DNA of 64,000 bases from Pseudomonas xionganensis. Lineage in GTDB: Bacteria; Pseudomonadota; Gammaproteobacteria; Pseudomonadales; Pseudomonadaceae. The stretch is taken from positions 1 through 64,000 of the forward strand of contig NZ_WKJZ01000001.1 in the NCBI RefSeq assembly GCF_009763245.1, read 5' to 3'. The position numbers and the translations under genes are program-made. Position 1 is the first letter of the stretch; each line of letters begins with the position of its first letter. Under the pieces are notes generated by a model. The model was given only the letters and a program-made list of their open reading frames with translations. It did no database searches and had not been told where the DNA came from. Below, in pieces: positions 53,184-60,791 of this stretch.

Positions 53184-54520
53184 TCGACCGTATCTATGCC
53201 CTGCTGATTCTCCTGCTGGTGCTCGGCGCGCCCGTGGGCGTGGCACTGAGCCTGACCGGCGACGTGCTGCTGGACTTCGTGTTCTTCTATCCGCTGTTTA
53301 TGTCGGCCCTGTGGATGGCCGGCGGCACTTACTTCTGGCTGCACTGGGAGCGTCACTGGCCCTGGTCCAATAGCGGCGAGGTGCCGCCGCCAGAGCTGGC
53401 CGGCGAGCCGCTGGTGTCGATCCTGATCCCCTGCTTCAACGAGGGCGAGCACGCCATCGACACCATCGGCGCCGCCCTGGCCCAGCGCTACAGCGCGATC
53501 GAGGTGATCGCCATCAACGACGGCTCCAGCGACAACACCGGCGCAGTGCTCGACCAGCTGGCCGCCACTGAGCCGCGCCTGCGCGTGCTGCACCTGGCGC
53601 AGAACCAGGGCAAGGCCGTGGCCCTGCGCATGGGCGCCCTGGCGGCGCGCAGCGAATACCTGGTGTGTATCGACGGCGACGCCCTGCTTGACCAGGATGC
53701 TGCGGCCTATCTGGTGGCGCCCTTGATCGACAATCCACGGGTCGGCGCCGTCACCGGCAACCCGCGCATCCGCACCCGCTCGACCCTGGTTGGGCGCATT
53801 CAGGTCGGCGAGTTCTCCTCCATCATCGGTTTGATCAAACGCACCCAGCGCGTCTACGGCAGGGTTTTCACCGTCTCCGGGGTAATCGCCGCCTTCCGTC
53901 GCAGCGCCCTGGATCGCATCGGCTACTGGAGCGAGGACATGATCACCGAGGACATCGACGTCAGCTGGAAGCTGCAACTCGATCACTGGTCGATCTTCTA
54001 CGAGCCCCGCGCGCTGTGCTGGATTCTCATGCCGGAAACCCTGCGCGGGCTATGGAAACAGCGCCTGCGCTGGGCCCAGGGCGGCGCCGAGGTGCTGTTG
54101 AAAAACGTCGGCAGCATCTGGGTATGGCGCTACCGCTATATGTGGCCGCTGCTGATCGAATTCAGCCTGTCGGCGATCTGGGCCTTCACCTTTGCCCTGT
54201 CCATGCTGCTGTTCGCCATCGGCCTGCTGGTCGAGCTGCCGGCAGAACTGCAGGTCGCCAGCATGCTGCCACCCGCCTTTACCGGCCTGGTACTGGCCTG
54301 CGTGTGCCTGCTGCAGTTCAGTCTCAGCCTGCTGATCGAGCGACGCTACGAGCAGGGGCTGGCGCGCTCGCTGTTCTGGATCATCTGGTACCCCCTGGCG
54401 TTCTGGATGCTCACCCTGTTTACCACCCTGGTCAGCTTCCCCAAGGTCATGCTGCGCCGCCGCCAGCAGCGTGCCCGCTGGACCAGCCCGGACCGCGGCA
54501 TCAAAGGAGTGAACCCATGA
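53180..54520 (+). CDS. pgaC: Poly-beta-1,6-N-acetyl-D-glucosamine synthase (GT2)
   Basis: Processive glycosyltransferase that polymerises UDP-GlcNAc across the inner membrane with PgaD. 446 residues: two N-terminal TM segments, a GT2 catalytic domain with [41 protein letters not shown] and the QRLRWAQGG (QxxRW) motif, then three C-terminal TM segments. In E. coli the PgaC-PgaD complex is activated by c-di-GMP binding to both subunits. Couples by ATGA to pgaB and pgaD. Confidence 0.94.
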   Translation: MIDRIYALLILLLVLGAPVGVALSLTGDVLLDFVFFYPLFMSALWMAGGTYFWLHWERHWPWSNSGEVPPPELAGEPLVSILIPCFNEGEHAIDTIGAALAQRYSAIEVIAINDGSSDNTGAVLDQLAATEPRLRVLHLAQNQGKAVALRMGALAARSEYLVCIDGDALLDQDAAAYLVAPLIDNPRVGAVTGNPRIRTRSTLVGRIQVGEFSSIIGLIKRTQRVYGRVFTVSGVIAAFRRSALDRIGYWSEDMITEDIDVSWKLQLDHWSIFYEPRALCWILMPETLRGLWKQRLRWAQGGAEVLLKNVGSIWVWRYRYMWPLLIEFSLSAIWAFTFALSMLLFAIGLLVELPAELQVASMLPPAFTGLVLACVCLLQFSLSLLIERRYEQGLARSLFWIIWYPLAFWMLTLFTTLVSFPKVMLRRRQQRARWTSPDRGIKGVNP

Positions 54521-55041
54521 GCCTGTTGATCAGAACCCAACAGCGTCTGCTGCCGCGCGTTATCGATATCGCCCTGACCCTGGCCGCCTGGGCCGGCATG
54601 GCCTACCTGGTGATGCAGGGGGTCAAGGGCCTACTGCAGGGCGAACAGAACAGTCCGCGCCTGTGGTTCGGCATCGAGTTCCTGCAAACCCTGGATACCC
54701 TGCTGGTGTACCTGCTGGTGGGCCTGGCCATCGGCGCCCTGCTGCTGGCCTGGGCCAAGTACAACGAGCGCCGGGCGGAATGGTATGAGCGGCGTGAACG
54801 CATGCCGGATATCTGCGAACGCGGCCTGTCGGCCAATTTTCAGGTGTCGCTGCCGATACTCGACTGCCTGCAGAACCAGCAGGTACTGATTCTGCACAAT
54901 CACGCCCATGGCGCCCTGGCCGCCATCGAGTTCCCCGGCACCGGGCTGCGCCTGCCAGCCCAGGCCGAGGCGGCACTGCTCAAGGAGCTGGAAGCAGCGG
55001 ACGCGGAAGCAGCGCCGGCGTTGCTGCGCGCGCCCGGCTAA
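54517..55041 (+). CDS. pgaD: PNAG synthase accessory subunit PgaD
   Basis: 174 residues with two TM segments (about 14-34 and 56-80) and a basic cytoplasmic stretch [17 protein letters not shown] after TM2. Arg residues there could participate in c-di-GMP binding as proposed for E. coli PgaD. The protein is longer than E. coli PgaD (137 residues), with an extra C-terminal region (about 110-174) rich in Ala and Glu. AAGGAG lies seven bases before the ATG. The longer frame that runs through 54016-55041 is antisense-free read-through and not the gene. Confidence 0.85.
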   Translation: MSLLIRTQQRLLPRVIDIALTLAAWAGMAYLVMQGVKGLLQGEQNSPRLWFGIEFLQTLDTLLVYLLVGLAIGALLLAWAKYNERRAEWYERRERMPDICERGLSANFQVSLPILDCLQNQQVLILHNHAHGALAAIEFPGTGLRLPAQAEAALLKELEAADAEAAPALLRAPG

Positions 55042-55111
55042 CAGACGACTGAAAAGCCAGCGGCCGCCTGACCTGATGCAGAGGCCGACGGCGCGTGCTT
55101 TCTAGCGACTC

Positions 55112-55133
55112 GCTGGCCTTCACCCAGGCCAGC
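55112..55133. other. Stem-loop between pgaD and yfiR
   Basis: GCTGGCCT (55112-55119) and AGGCCAGC (55126-55133) form a perfect 8-bp stem with a TCACCC loop in the 214-bp gap. No T-run follows directly, but GGCTGCAGCC then GTTTTT occurs at about 55164-55178. The gap otherwise shows no gene; it probably contains the yfiR promoter. Confidence 0.4.
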
Positions 55134-55255
55134 CTGATAGGCTGCGTCCCTTGCCGCACTAAGGCTGCAGCCGTTTTTACCCGTTTATTTGACGCCAGAA
55201 TTCTATCGCTCGCACCTGCGATCCTCGCCACGGGCGACCTGACTGGAGATAGCCT

Positions 55256-55819
55256 TTGCCACGCCGCTGCCCGCACCCAAGCCACCTGACTGCCCTGCTG
55301 CTGAGCATCCTGCTACTGGCACCGGGGCATATCACGCTGGCCGAGAGCGACGCGGCAAACAGCGCCACCCTGCGCGCCAGCAAGGTGGCCAACGTGGTCT
55401 ACGGCATCCTCGGCTATACGCGCTGGCCCCAGCCGCCAGCTGTTTTGCGCCTATGCGTGATTGCCCCCACCGAATATGCCGACCTGCTCTGGCAAGACCA
55501 TCCGCGGGAAATCGGACATCCCGTGCAGGCCACGCGCCTGCTGGCCAGCAGCCCCTTGCTGGAGACCGAGTGCGAGGCCATCTACCTCGGTATCCTCCCG
55601 GACGAACAGCGCCAGGCGCTCTTTGCCCGCCTGGTGGGCAAACCCATCCTGACCATCAGCGAAACCACCCGCGAGTGCAGTGAGGGCAGTCTGTTCTGCC
55701 TGGGCATTGCCGATGAGCGCGTTGCCTTCAAGGTCAACCTGGACACCGTGGCCCGCAGCGGCCTGCGCATCCACCCCAATGTTCTGCAACTGGGGCGCCG
55801 TAGCGAGGCGCAACCGTGA
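55256..55819 (+). CDS. yfiR: YfiR-like periplasmic repressor of the c-di-GMP switch
   Basis: 187 residues, YfiR/DUF4154 family. In P. aeruginosa YfiR is the periplasmic inhibitor of the cyclase YfiN. Signal peptide in the first ~28 residues (LTALLLSILLLAPGHITLAE). At least four cysteines (LCVIA, TECEAIY, RECSEG, LFCLGI) suit the disulfides reported for YfiR. The start is an unusual TTG at 55256, chosen because GGAG lies seven bases upstream and no ATG or GTG follows before the signal peptide. Its stop overlaps the cyclase GTG start (GTGA). Confidence 0.88.
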   Translation: MPRRCPHPSHLTALLLSILLLAPGHITLAESDAANSATLRASKVANVVYGILGYTRWPQPPAVLRLCVIAPTEYADLLWQDHPREIGHPVQATRLLASSPLLETECEAIYLGILPDEQRQALFARLVGKPILTISETTRECSEGSLFCLGIADERVAFKVNLDTVARSGLRIHPNVLQLGRRSEAQP

Positions 55820-57075
55820 ACCGGAGAAAGAACCCCACCAGCCGCTCACGCCCCACCCTGCGCCGCCTGCTACACAGCGCCCACCTGCGCGTCGCGCTGC
55901 TGGCCATGGGCCTGAGCAGCCTGTCGCTGACCCTGGTCAGCCTACTGGCCTTGAGCAGCTACGCCGAGCACAACCTGCAACTGATCGCCCGCTCCCTGGC
56001 CTATACCCTGGAAGCCGCCGTGGTCTTCGATGACCGCGCCGCCGTGCAGGAAGCCCTGGAGCTGATCAGCTCGACAGAGGAAGTGGCCAGCGCCACGGTC
56101 CTCAACCAGCAAGGCCAGACCATGGCCAGTTTCGACGCCACTGCCCAGGGCCTGCTCGGCAGCGGTGAACAACTGATCGCCCGCCTGCTGCTGCCGCAAC
56201 GGGTCAGCCAGCCGATTCTCTATCAGGGCCAGACCATCGGAGAGCTGCAACTCAGTGGCCAGGGCGCCACCCTGGCTCGCTTTGTCCTGGGCGGACTGTT
56301 CGGCCTGGCCGCCAGCCTGGTGTTCAGCGCCCTGGGCGCCGCCTATGGCTCGCGCCGCATACAGCGGGCCATTACCCAGCCGCTGCGCGACCTGTCGAAC
56401 GTGGCGCACGGCATCTCCATCGACCGCACCTTCAATCGCCGCGTGCCCGCCACCCATATTGCCGACCTCAATGAGCTGGCCGAAGACTTCAATGCGCTGC
56501 TTGATCAACTGGAAACCTGGCAACAGCAACTGCAACGCGAGAACGCCTCCCTGGCCCACCAGGCCAGCCACGACGCCCTCACCGGCCTGCCCAACCGCGC
56601 CTTCTTCGAGTCGCGCCTGCTGGGCGCCATGCGCGAAGCCCGCGACAGCCAGACGCAGATGGCCGTACTGTTTCTCGACAGCAACAAGTTCAAGGAAATC
56701 AACGATCGCCTCGGCCACGCCGCCGGTGACGCCGTCCTGATCGCCATCGCCCAGCGCCTGCGCGGCCTGCTGCGCGAGGGCGACCTGGTATCACGCCTGG
56801 GCGGCGACGAGTTTGCGGTGCTGCTCAAACCCATTCATGGCGAAGAAGACGCCCTGCTGATCGCCGACAAGATCATCGACAGCATGCACAGCCCCATCGA
56901 ACTCCCCGAAGGTGGCCAGATCACCACCTCGCTGAGTATTGGCATCGCCCTCTACCCGGAGCACGCCAACAACCCCGAAGCCCTGGTGCATCAGGCCGAC
57001 GTGGCCATGTACCACGCCAAACGCAACCAGGGCGGCCGCACCCTGGCCCAACCCCAGGAAACCCTGACCCCATAA
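55816..57075 (+). CDS. yfiN: Membrane diguanylate cyclase of the YfiN/TpbB type
   Basis: 419 residues. First TM about 26-47, periplasmic CHASE8-like domain (about 48-150), second TM (about 155-176), HAMP with QPLRDLSNVAHGIS, a short coiled coil and a GGDEF domain with an intact active site GGDEF at 329-333. An allosteric I-site RxxD is present (R320-x-x-D323) five residues upstream. Makes c-di-GMP from two GTP when released from YfiR. Starts at GTG 55816 with GAGG upstream, translationally coupled to yfiR. Also named tpbB. Confidence 0.9.
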   Translation: MNRRKNPTSRSRPTLRRLLHSAHLRVALLAMGLSSLSLTLVSLLALSSYAEHNLQLIARSLAYTLEAAVVFDDRAAVQEALELISSTEEVASATVLNQQGQTMASFDATAQGLLGSGEQLIARLLLPQRVSQPILYQGQTIGELQLSGQGATLARFVLGGLFGLAASLVFSALGAAYGSRRIQRAITQPLRDLSNVAHGISIDRTFNRRVPATHIADLNELAEDFNALLDQLETWQQQLQRENASLAHQASHDALTGLPNRAFFESRLLGAMREARDSQTQMAVLFLDSNKFKEINDRLGHAAGDAVLIAIAQRLRGLLREGDLVSRLGGDEFAVLLKPIHGEEDALLIADKIIDSMHSPIELPEGGQITTSLSIGIALYPEHANNPEALVHQADVAMYHAKRNQGGRTLAQPQETLTP

Positions 57076-57089
57076 CAAGGAGCTTTACG

Positions 57090-57578
57090 ATGCGCAGGTA
57101 TATGCGATTGGTTGTATTTGGAATGCTATGCGCCAGCACCCTGCTCGCCGGCTGCCAGAGCAGCCCCAAGGGCCTCAGCGCCGAACAGGTGGCGGTGCTC
57201 AAACAGCACGGCTTTCAATGGACCGACAGCGGCTGGGAGCTGGGCCTGTCCGGCAAGGTGCTGTTCGATACCGACTCGCAAGAGGTATCGAGCAACAGCC
57301 AGACCCAGCTCGGCACCATCACCCGCGCCCTGCTCAACGTAGGCATCGATCAGGTCAGCCTGGAAGGCCATACCGACAACGTCGGCTCGGCCAGCTATAA
57401 CCAGCAGTTGTCGCTGCTGCGCGCCCAGGCCGTGGCCGGGGTCATGCAAGCGGCCGGCATGCAGGCGGAGAAGATCGAAACGCGCGGCATGGGGCAGAGC
57501 AAGCCCATCGCCGACAATGCAACAGCCGAGGGCCGCAGCGAGAACCGCCGAGTGGCGATTATCGTCAGCACACCTTAA
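57090..57578 (+). CDS. yfiB: YfiB-like OmpA-family lipoprotein
   Basis: 162 residues. Lipobox LLAGC near residue 22 and an OmpA peptidoglycan-binding domain with VSLEGHTDNVGS and LSLLRAQAV (Asp and Arg that contact diaminopimelate). In P. aeruginosa YfiB sequesters YfiR at the wall under envelope stress and so activates YfiN. Starts 14 bp after the cyclase stop with AAGGAG in front. Order yfiR-yfiN-yfiB as in E. coli and P. aeruginosa. Confidence 0.9.
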   Translation: MRRYMRLVVFGMLCASTLLAGCQSSPKGLSAEQVAVLKQHGFQWTDSGWELGLSGKVLFDTDSQEVSSNSQTQLGTITRALLNVGIDQVSLEGHTDNVGSASYNQQLSLLRAQAVAGVMQAAGMQAEKIETRGMGQSKPIADNATAEGRSENRRVAIIVSTP

Positions 57579-57644
57579 GCGGCCGATTTAAACGCCGCGC
57601 AGCCATTTGCCCTCCCCCGACACAGACACAGGCGCCGACAGCGC

Positions 57645-58169
57645 TCAGGCGCCAAGCAGCTCGGTCGGGGTCAATTCGGCGCCGCGCCACTGGAAGGGCA
57701 CCGGATGCAGCTGCTGCTGGATCTGCGCGGCCTGCCACAGCTCGGCAAAGCTGCGCTGCTCACCCGGATGCAGCGCATCCGGCACCAGCAAGGCCAGCGG
57801 CCAGAGGACGAAGGCGTTCTTGAGGATTTCCGCCCGGGGCAGGATCAGGCCATCGAAGTTACCCACCTGCTCGCCGTACAGCAGCACGTCGATATCCAGG
57901 GGCAGGCCCTTGCGCTCAGGGGCGTAGCGGCCATTCTGCGCCTCGATGAATTTCAGCCGGCGGTCCAGCTCGCCCAGCGGCAGGTCGCTGTAGCCGGCCA
58001 CTACCAGATTGAAGAACGGCCCGCTCTTGATGCCCACCGCCTGGCTCTCGAACACCGGCGAGCAGCGCATCTCCTGCAGCAGCTCGGCCAGGGCATCGAG
58101 GCCGGCGCACAGGCGCGCCTCGCGCTCGATATTGCTGCCAAGCCCCAGCAGTACCGGCGTCAGCGACAT
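57645..58169 (-). CDS. folK: 2-amino-4-hydroxy-6-hydroxymethyldihydropteridine pyrophosphokinase
   Basis: Pyrophosphorylates the pterin for dihydropteroate synthesis. 174 residues with LLGLGSNIERE, the RxxxPLDIDVLLYG motif (RKGLPLDIDVLLYG) and a His/Arg loop. Overlaps folB by 10 bp. Convergent with yfiB; the 66-bp gap shows no clear terminator. First conserved gene to the right of the pga-yfi block. Confidence 0.94.
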   Translation of the reverse strand: MSLTPVLLGLGSNIEREARLCAGLDALAELLQEMRCSPVFESQAVGIKSGPFFNLVVAGYSDLPLGELDRRLKFIEAQNGRYAPERKGLPLDIDVLLYGEQVGNFDGLILPRAEILKNAFVLWPLALLVPDALHPGEQRSFAELWQAAQIQQQLHPVPFQWRGAELTPTELLGA

Positions 58170-58516
58170 CCGCGTTCGATCTCCACACCCACGCCACCAC
58201 TGGCCGCCGGCACGGCGCCGGGCTTGGTCAGCTTGATGCGCAACCAGGGAATCTGGAACTCGGCCATCAGCAACTCGGCCAGACGCTCGGCAAAGGTTTC
58301 CACCAGAATAAACTGCGACTCACTGGCAAACGCCTGCACACGCTGCGAGACGCTGGCGTAATCCAGGGCCTTGTCCAGGTCATCGCCGGCAGCCGCAGGG
58401 CGGTTGTCCCAGCCCAGGTACAGATCCAGACGCAGGCATTGGCGAATCTGCCGTTCCCAGTCGTAAGCCCCGATCACCGTGTCGACTTCCAGACCTTCGA
58501 TAAAAACTGTGTCCAA
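58160..58516 (-). CDS. folB: Dihydroneopterin aldolase
   Basis: Cleaves dihydroneopterin to the hydroxymethyl pterin used by FolK. 118 residues; DTVFIEGLEVDTVIGAYDWE is the conserved N terminus with the catalytic segment, and Lys is in LRIKLTKPGAV. TTG 58516 is the likely start because GGAG sits seven bases upstream and the family starts at this residue; a GTG six codons further up is in frame. Confidence 0.92.
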   Translation of the reverse strand: MDTVFIEGLEVDTVIGAYDWERQIRQCLRLDLYLGWDNRPAAAGDDLDKALDYASVSQRVQAFASESQFILVETFAERLAELLMAEFQIPWLRIKLTKPGAVPAASGGVGVEIERGCR

Positions 58517-58590
58517 GCACGCTCTCCGCGGCACGACAAGGGAGCCGCACCTAGTTAGAATCGGGGCTTCCCCGCCCCGGAATGGATACC

Positions 58591-59160
58591 ATGTTTTGGC
58601 TGTTGGCGCTCCTCGCCTATCTGCTCGGCTCGCTGTCCTTCGCCATCCTGCTCAGCCGCCTGGCCGATGGGCCGGACCCGCGCGCCAGTGGCTCGGGCAA
58701 CCCCGGGGCCACCAATATGCTGCGGGTAGCCGGTAAACGCCTGGCCATCCTCACCCTGCTCGGTGATCTGCTCAAAGGCCTGCTGCCGGTACTGGCCGCC
58801 TACCTGCTGGGCTTCGACCTGCAGCACCAGGCCTGGATCGGCCTGGCCGCGGTGATCGGCCACCTCTATCCGCTGTACTTTCGTTTCCAGGGCGGCAAGG
58901 GCGTGGCCACCGCCGCCGGCATGCTCCTGGGCCTGTATCCACCGGCCGCACTACTGGCCATCAGCGCCTGGCTGCTGACCTTTGTTCTGACTCGCACCAG
59001 CTCACTCGCCGCCCTGATCGCCACACCCCTGACCCTGCCCCTGCTGGCCTGGCAGCAACCTGCAGCACTGCTGCCGGTCTGCGCGCTTACCGGGCTGATC
59101 GTCTGGCGCCATCGCGGCAATCTACGCGACCTGATGGCCGGGCGTGAACGACACTTCTAA
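58591..59160 (+). CDS. plsY: Acyl-phosphate:glycerol-3-phosphate acyltransferase
   Basis: Integral-membrane enzyme making lysophosphatidate from acyl-phosphate. About 189 residues with several TM segments and conserved cytosolic motifs [25 protein letters not shown] and [10 protein letters not shown]. Two in-frame ATGs (58582 and 58591) exist; [14 protein letters not shown] is the usual family N terminus. Divergent from folB and convergent with tsaD. Confidence 0.94.
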   Translation: MFWLLALLAYLLGSLSFAILLSRLADGPDPRASGSGNPGATNMLRVAGKRLAILTLLGDLLKGLLPVLAAYLLGFDLQHQAWIGLAAVIGHLYPLYFRFQGGKGVATAAGMLLGLYPPAALLAISAWLLTFVLTRTSSLAALIATPLTLPLLAWQQPAALLPVCALTGLIVWRHRGNLRDLMAGRERHF

Positions 59161-59179
59161 TAAACAAGCTGAAGCCGGC

Positions 59180-60205
59180 TCATAACGCCGGCAACTGCTC
59201 CATCGGCCAGCGGGCCTGCACCTTGATACTCAGGTCTTCGTGCTGCCCGGCCAGCAGACGCTGGCATCCGGCGTAGGCGATCATCGCACCGTTGTCGGTG
59301 CAGAAACGCGGCCGCGCGTAGAACACCTGGCCCTTCAACTCACCCAGCATGGTTTCCAGGGACTGACGCAGAGACTGGTTGGCACTGACCCCACCGGCGA
59401 TCACCAGACTGTTCAGCCCCGTCTGCTTGAGCGCGCGCTTGCACTTGATGGTCAGGGTGTCGACCACCGCCTGCTGGAAGGCCAGGGCGATATCGCAGCG
59501 GGTCTGCTCGCTGTCATCACCCGCCTCGCGGCACTGCTGCCAGGTATTCAGGGTAAAGGTCTTGAGGCCGCTGAAGCTGAACTCCAGCCCCGGCCGGTCG
59601 GTCATCGGCCGCGGGAACTTGAAGCGCCCAGGCACGCCTTGCTGGGCCAGACGGGCAATCTCCGGGCCACCGGGATAGGGCAGGCCCATCAGCTTGGCGG
59701 TCTTGTCGAAGGCCTCGCCGGCGGCATCGTCCAGAGACTCGCCGAGCAGCTGGTATTGGCCAATGCCATCGACCCGCACCAGCTGGGTATGGCCGCCGGA
59801 TACCAGCAAGGCGACGAACGGAAAAGCCGGCGGCTGTTCTTCCAGCATGGGCGCCAGCAGATGGCCTTCCATATGGTGCACACCGAGGGCCGGAATATCC
59901 CAGGCAAAGGCCAGGGCCTGGGCGCAGGAAGCACCCACCAGCAGCGCCCCGACCAGACCGGGGCCGGCGGTATAGGCGATGGCGTCGATATCGGTGGCGA
60001 CGCAGCCGGCCTCATCCAGCACCTGGCGGATCAACGGCAGCATGCGCTTGACGTGATCGCGCGAAGCCAGCTCCGGCACCACGCCGCCATAGACCCGATG
60101 CAGATCGATCTGACTGAACAGGGCATCGGCCAGCAGGCCGCGCTCGCTGTCATAGAGCGCGACACCGGTTTCATCGCAGGAGGTTTCCAGTCCCAGAACC
60201 AGCAT
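59180..60205 (-). CDS. tsaD: tRNA N6-adenosine threonylcarbamoyltransferase
   Basis: Transfers threonylcarbamoyl to A37 of ANN-decoding tRNAs, with TsaB and TsaE. 341-residue ASKHA-fold protein: N-terminal [13 protein letters not shown], metal-binding H111 and H115 in HHMEGH, and [13 protein letters not shown] 60205 is divergent from rpsU over 204 bp, the standard arrangement of tsaD beside the macromolecular synthesis operon. Confidence 0.96.
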   Translation of the reverse strand: MLVLGLETSCDETGVALYDSERGLLADALFSQIDLHRVYGGVVPELASRDHVKRMLPLIRQVLDEAGCVATDIDAIAYTAGPGLVGALLVGASCAQALAFAWDIPALGVHHMEGHLLAPMLEEQPPAFPFVALLVSGGHTQLVRVDGIGQYQLLGESLDDAAGEAFDKTAKLMGLPYPGGPEIARLAQQGVPGRFKFPRPMTDRPGLEFSFSGLKTFTLNTWQQCREAGDDSEQTRCDIALAFQQAVVDTLTIKCKRALKQTGLNSLVIAGGVSANQSLRQSLETMLGELKGQVFYARPRFCTDNGAMIAYAGCQRLLAGQHEDLSIKVQARWPMEQLPAL

Positions 60206-60297
60206 GGGGAGAGCCTTTAATAAGGAAGGGGCATGACAAAGGCGCGCATAATAATGGCCGACGCCGCATGCCGGCCAGCGCTTTTCGATCAGAGGCT

Positions 60298-60326
60298 TTG
60301 CATTCCGCGCGATGAGGCGGTAACAT
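60298..60326 (+). promoter_or_regulatory. Candidate promoter of the rpsU-dnaG-rpoD operon
   Basis: TTGCAT (60298-60303), a 17-bp spacer and TAACAT (60321-60326) about 80 bp upstream of rpsU. Good spacing with moderate box matches. No separate LexA box is clear in the gap. Confidence 0.5.
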
Positions 60327-60409
60327 CCGCAACCCTTAAAAACCTACGTTCTCCCGCGCCTTTTTGCCAGGAGTACGTGACCCCCGGTAAAAAAGAAGGT
60401 ACGCCCTGG

Positions 60410-60625
60410 ATGCCAGCCGTCAAAGTTAAAGAGAACGAACCCTTCGACGTAGCTCTGCGTCGTTTCAAGCGCTCCTGCGAAAAAGCCGGTGTACTGGCTG
60501 AAGTACGTTCGCGCGAATTCTACGAAAAGCCGACCGCCGAGCGTAAGCGCAAGGCTGCTGCCGCTGTTAAGCGTCACGCCAAGAAAGTGCAGCGCGAACA
60601 GCGTCGCAGCGTTCGTCTGTACTAA
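60410..60625 (+). CDS. rpsU: 30S ribosomal protein bS21
   Basis: 71-residue basic protein at the 3' end of 16S rRNA, near the anti-SD region. [19 protein letters not shown] is the conserved N terminus, so the longer open frame upstream is excluded. Arg/Lys-rich C terminus is typical. It heads the rpsU-dnaG-rpoD operon, here without the yqeY-like gene found in PAO1. Confidence 0.97.
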   Translation: MPAVKVKENEPFDVALRRFKRSCEKAGVLAEVRSREFYEKPTAERKRKAAAAVKRHAKKVQREQRRSVRLY

Positions 60626-60673
60626 GCACTGCGGCTTTCGCCTGCACACTTAGCTACACGCACAACGCCTGAT

Positions 60674-60691
60674 GCCCGGCCACGGCCGGGC
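60674..60691 (+). terminator. Stem-loop downstream of rpsU
   Basis: GCCCGGCC (60674-60681) with GGCCGGGC (60684-60691), two-base loop, followed by TTCGCTATT. A weak terminator or RNA-processing stem. With the next hairpin it may tune rpsU versus dnaG levels. Confidence 0.5.
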
Positions 60692-60701
60692 TTCGCTATT
60701 G

Positions 60702-60745
60702 GACTCCGCGCCACCCACGGGTGACGATCGGAGTCTTTTAGTTTT
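60702..60745 (+). terminator. Intercistronic terminator between rpsU and dnaG
   Basis: GACTCCG (60702-60708) pairs with CGGAGTC (60729-60735), with an inner CACCC/GGGTG stem (60712-60716 and 60719-60723), followed by TTTTAGTTTTT. This suits the partial terminator known between rpsU and dnaG in the E. coli macromolecular synthesis operon. Confidence 0.65.
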
Positions 60746-60791
60746 TGCCGCCTCTACTCCGCTGCCTTGCGCAGCACTATGCTGAGCGCCT

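Noticed and set aside
54016..54516. Frame open upstream of pgaD inside pgaC
   Set aside because: It overlaps the PgaC catalytic and TM coding in another frame; PgaD begins at 54517 with AAGGAG.
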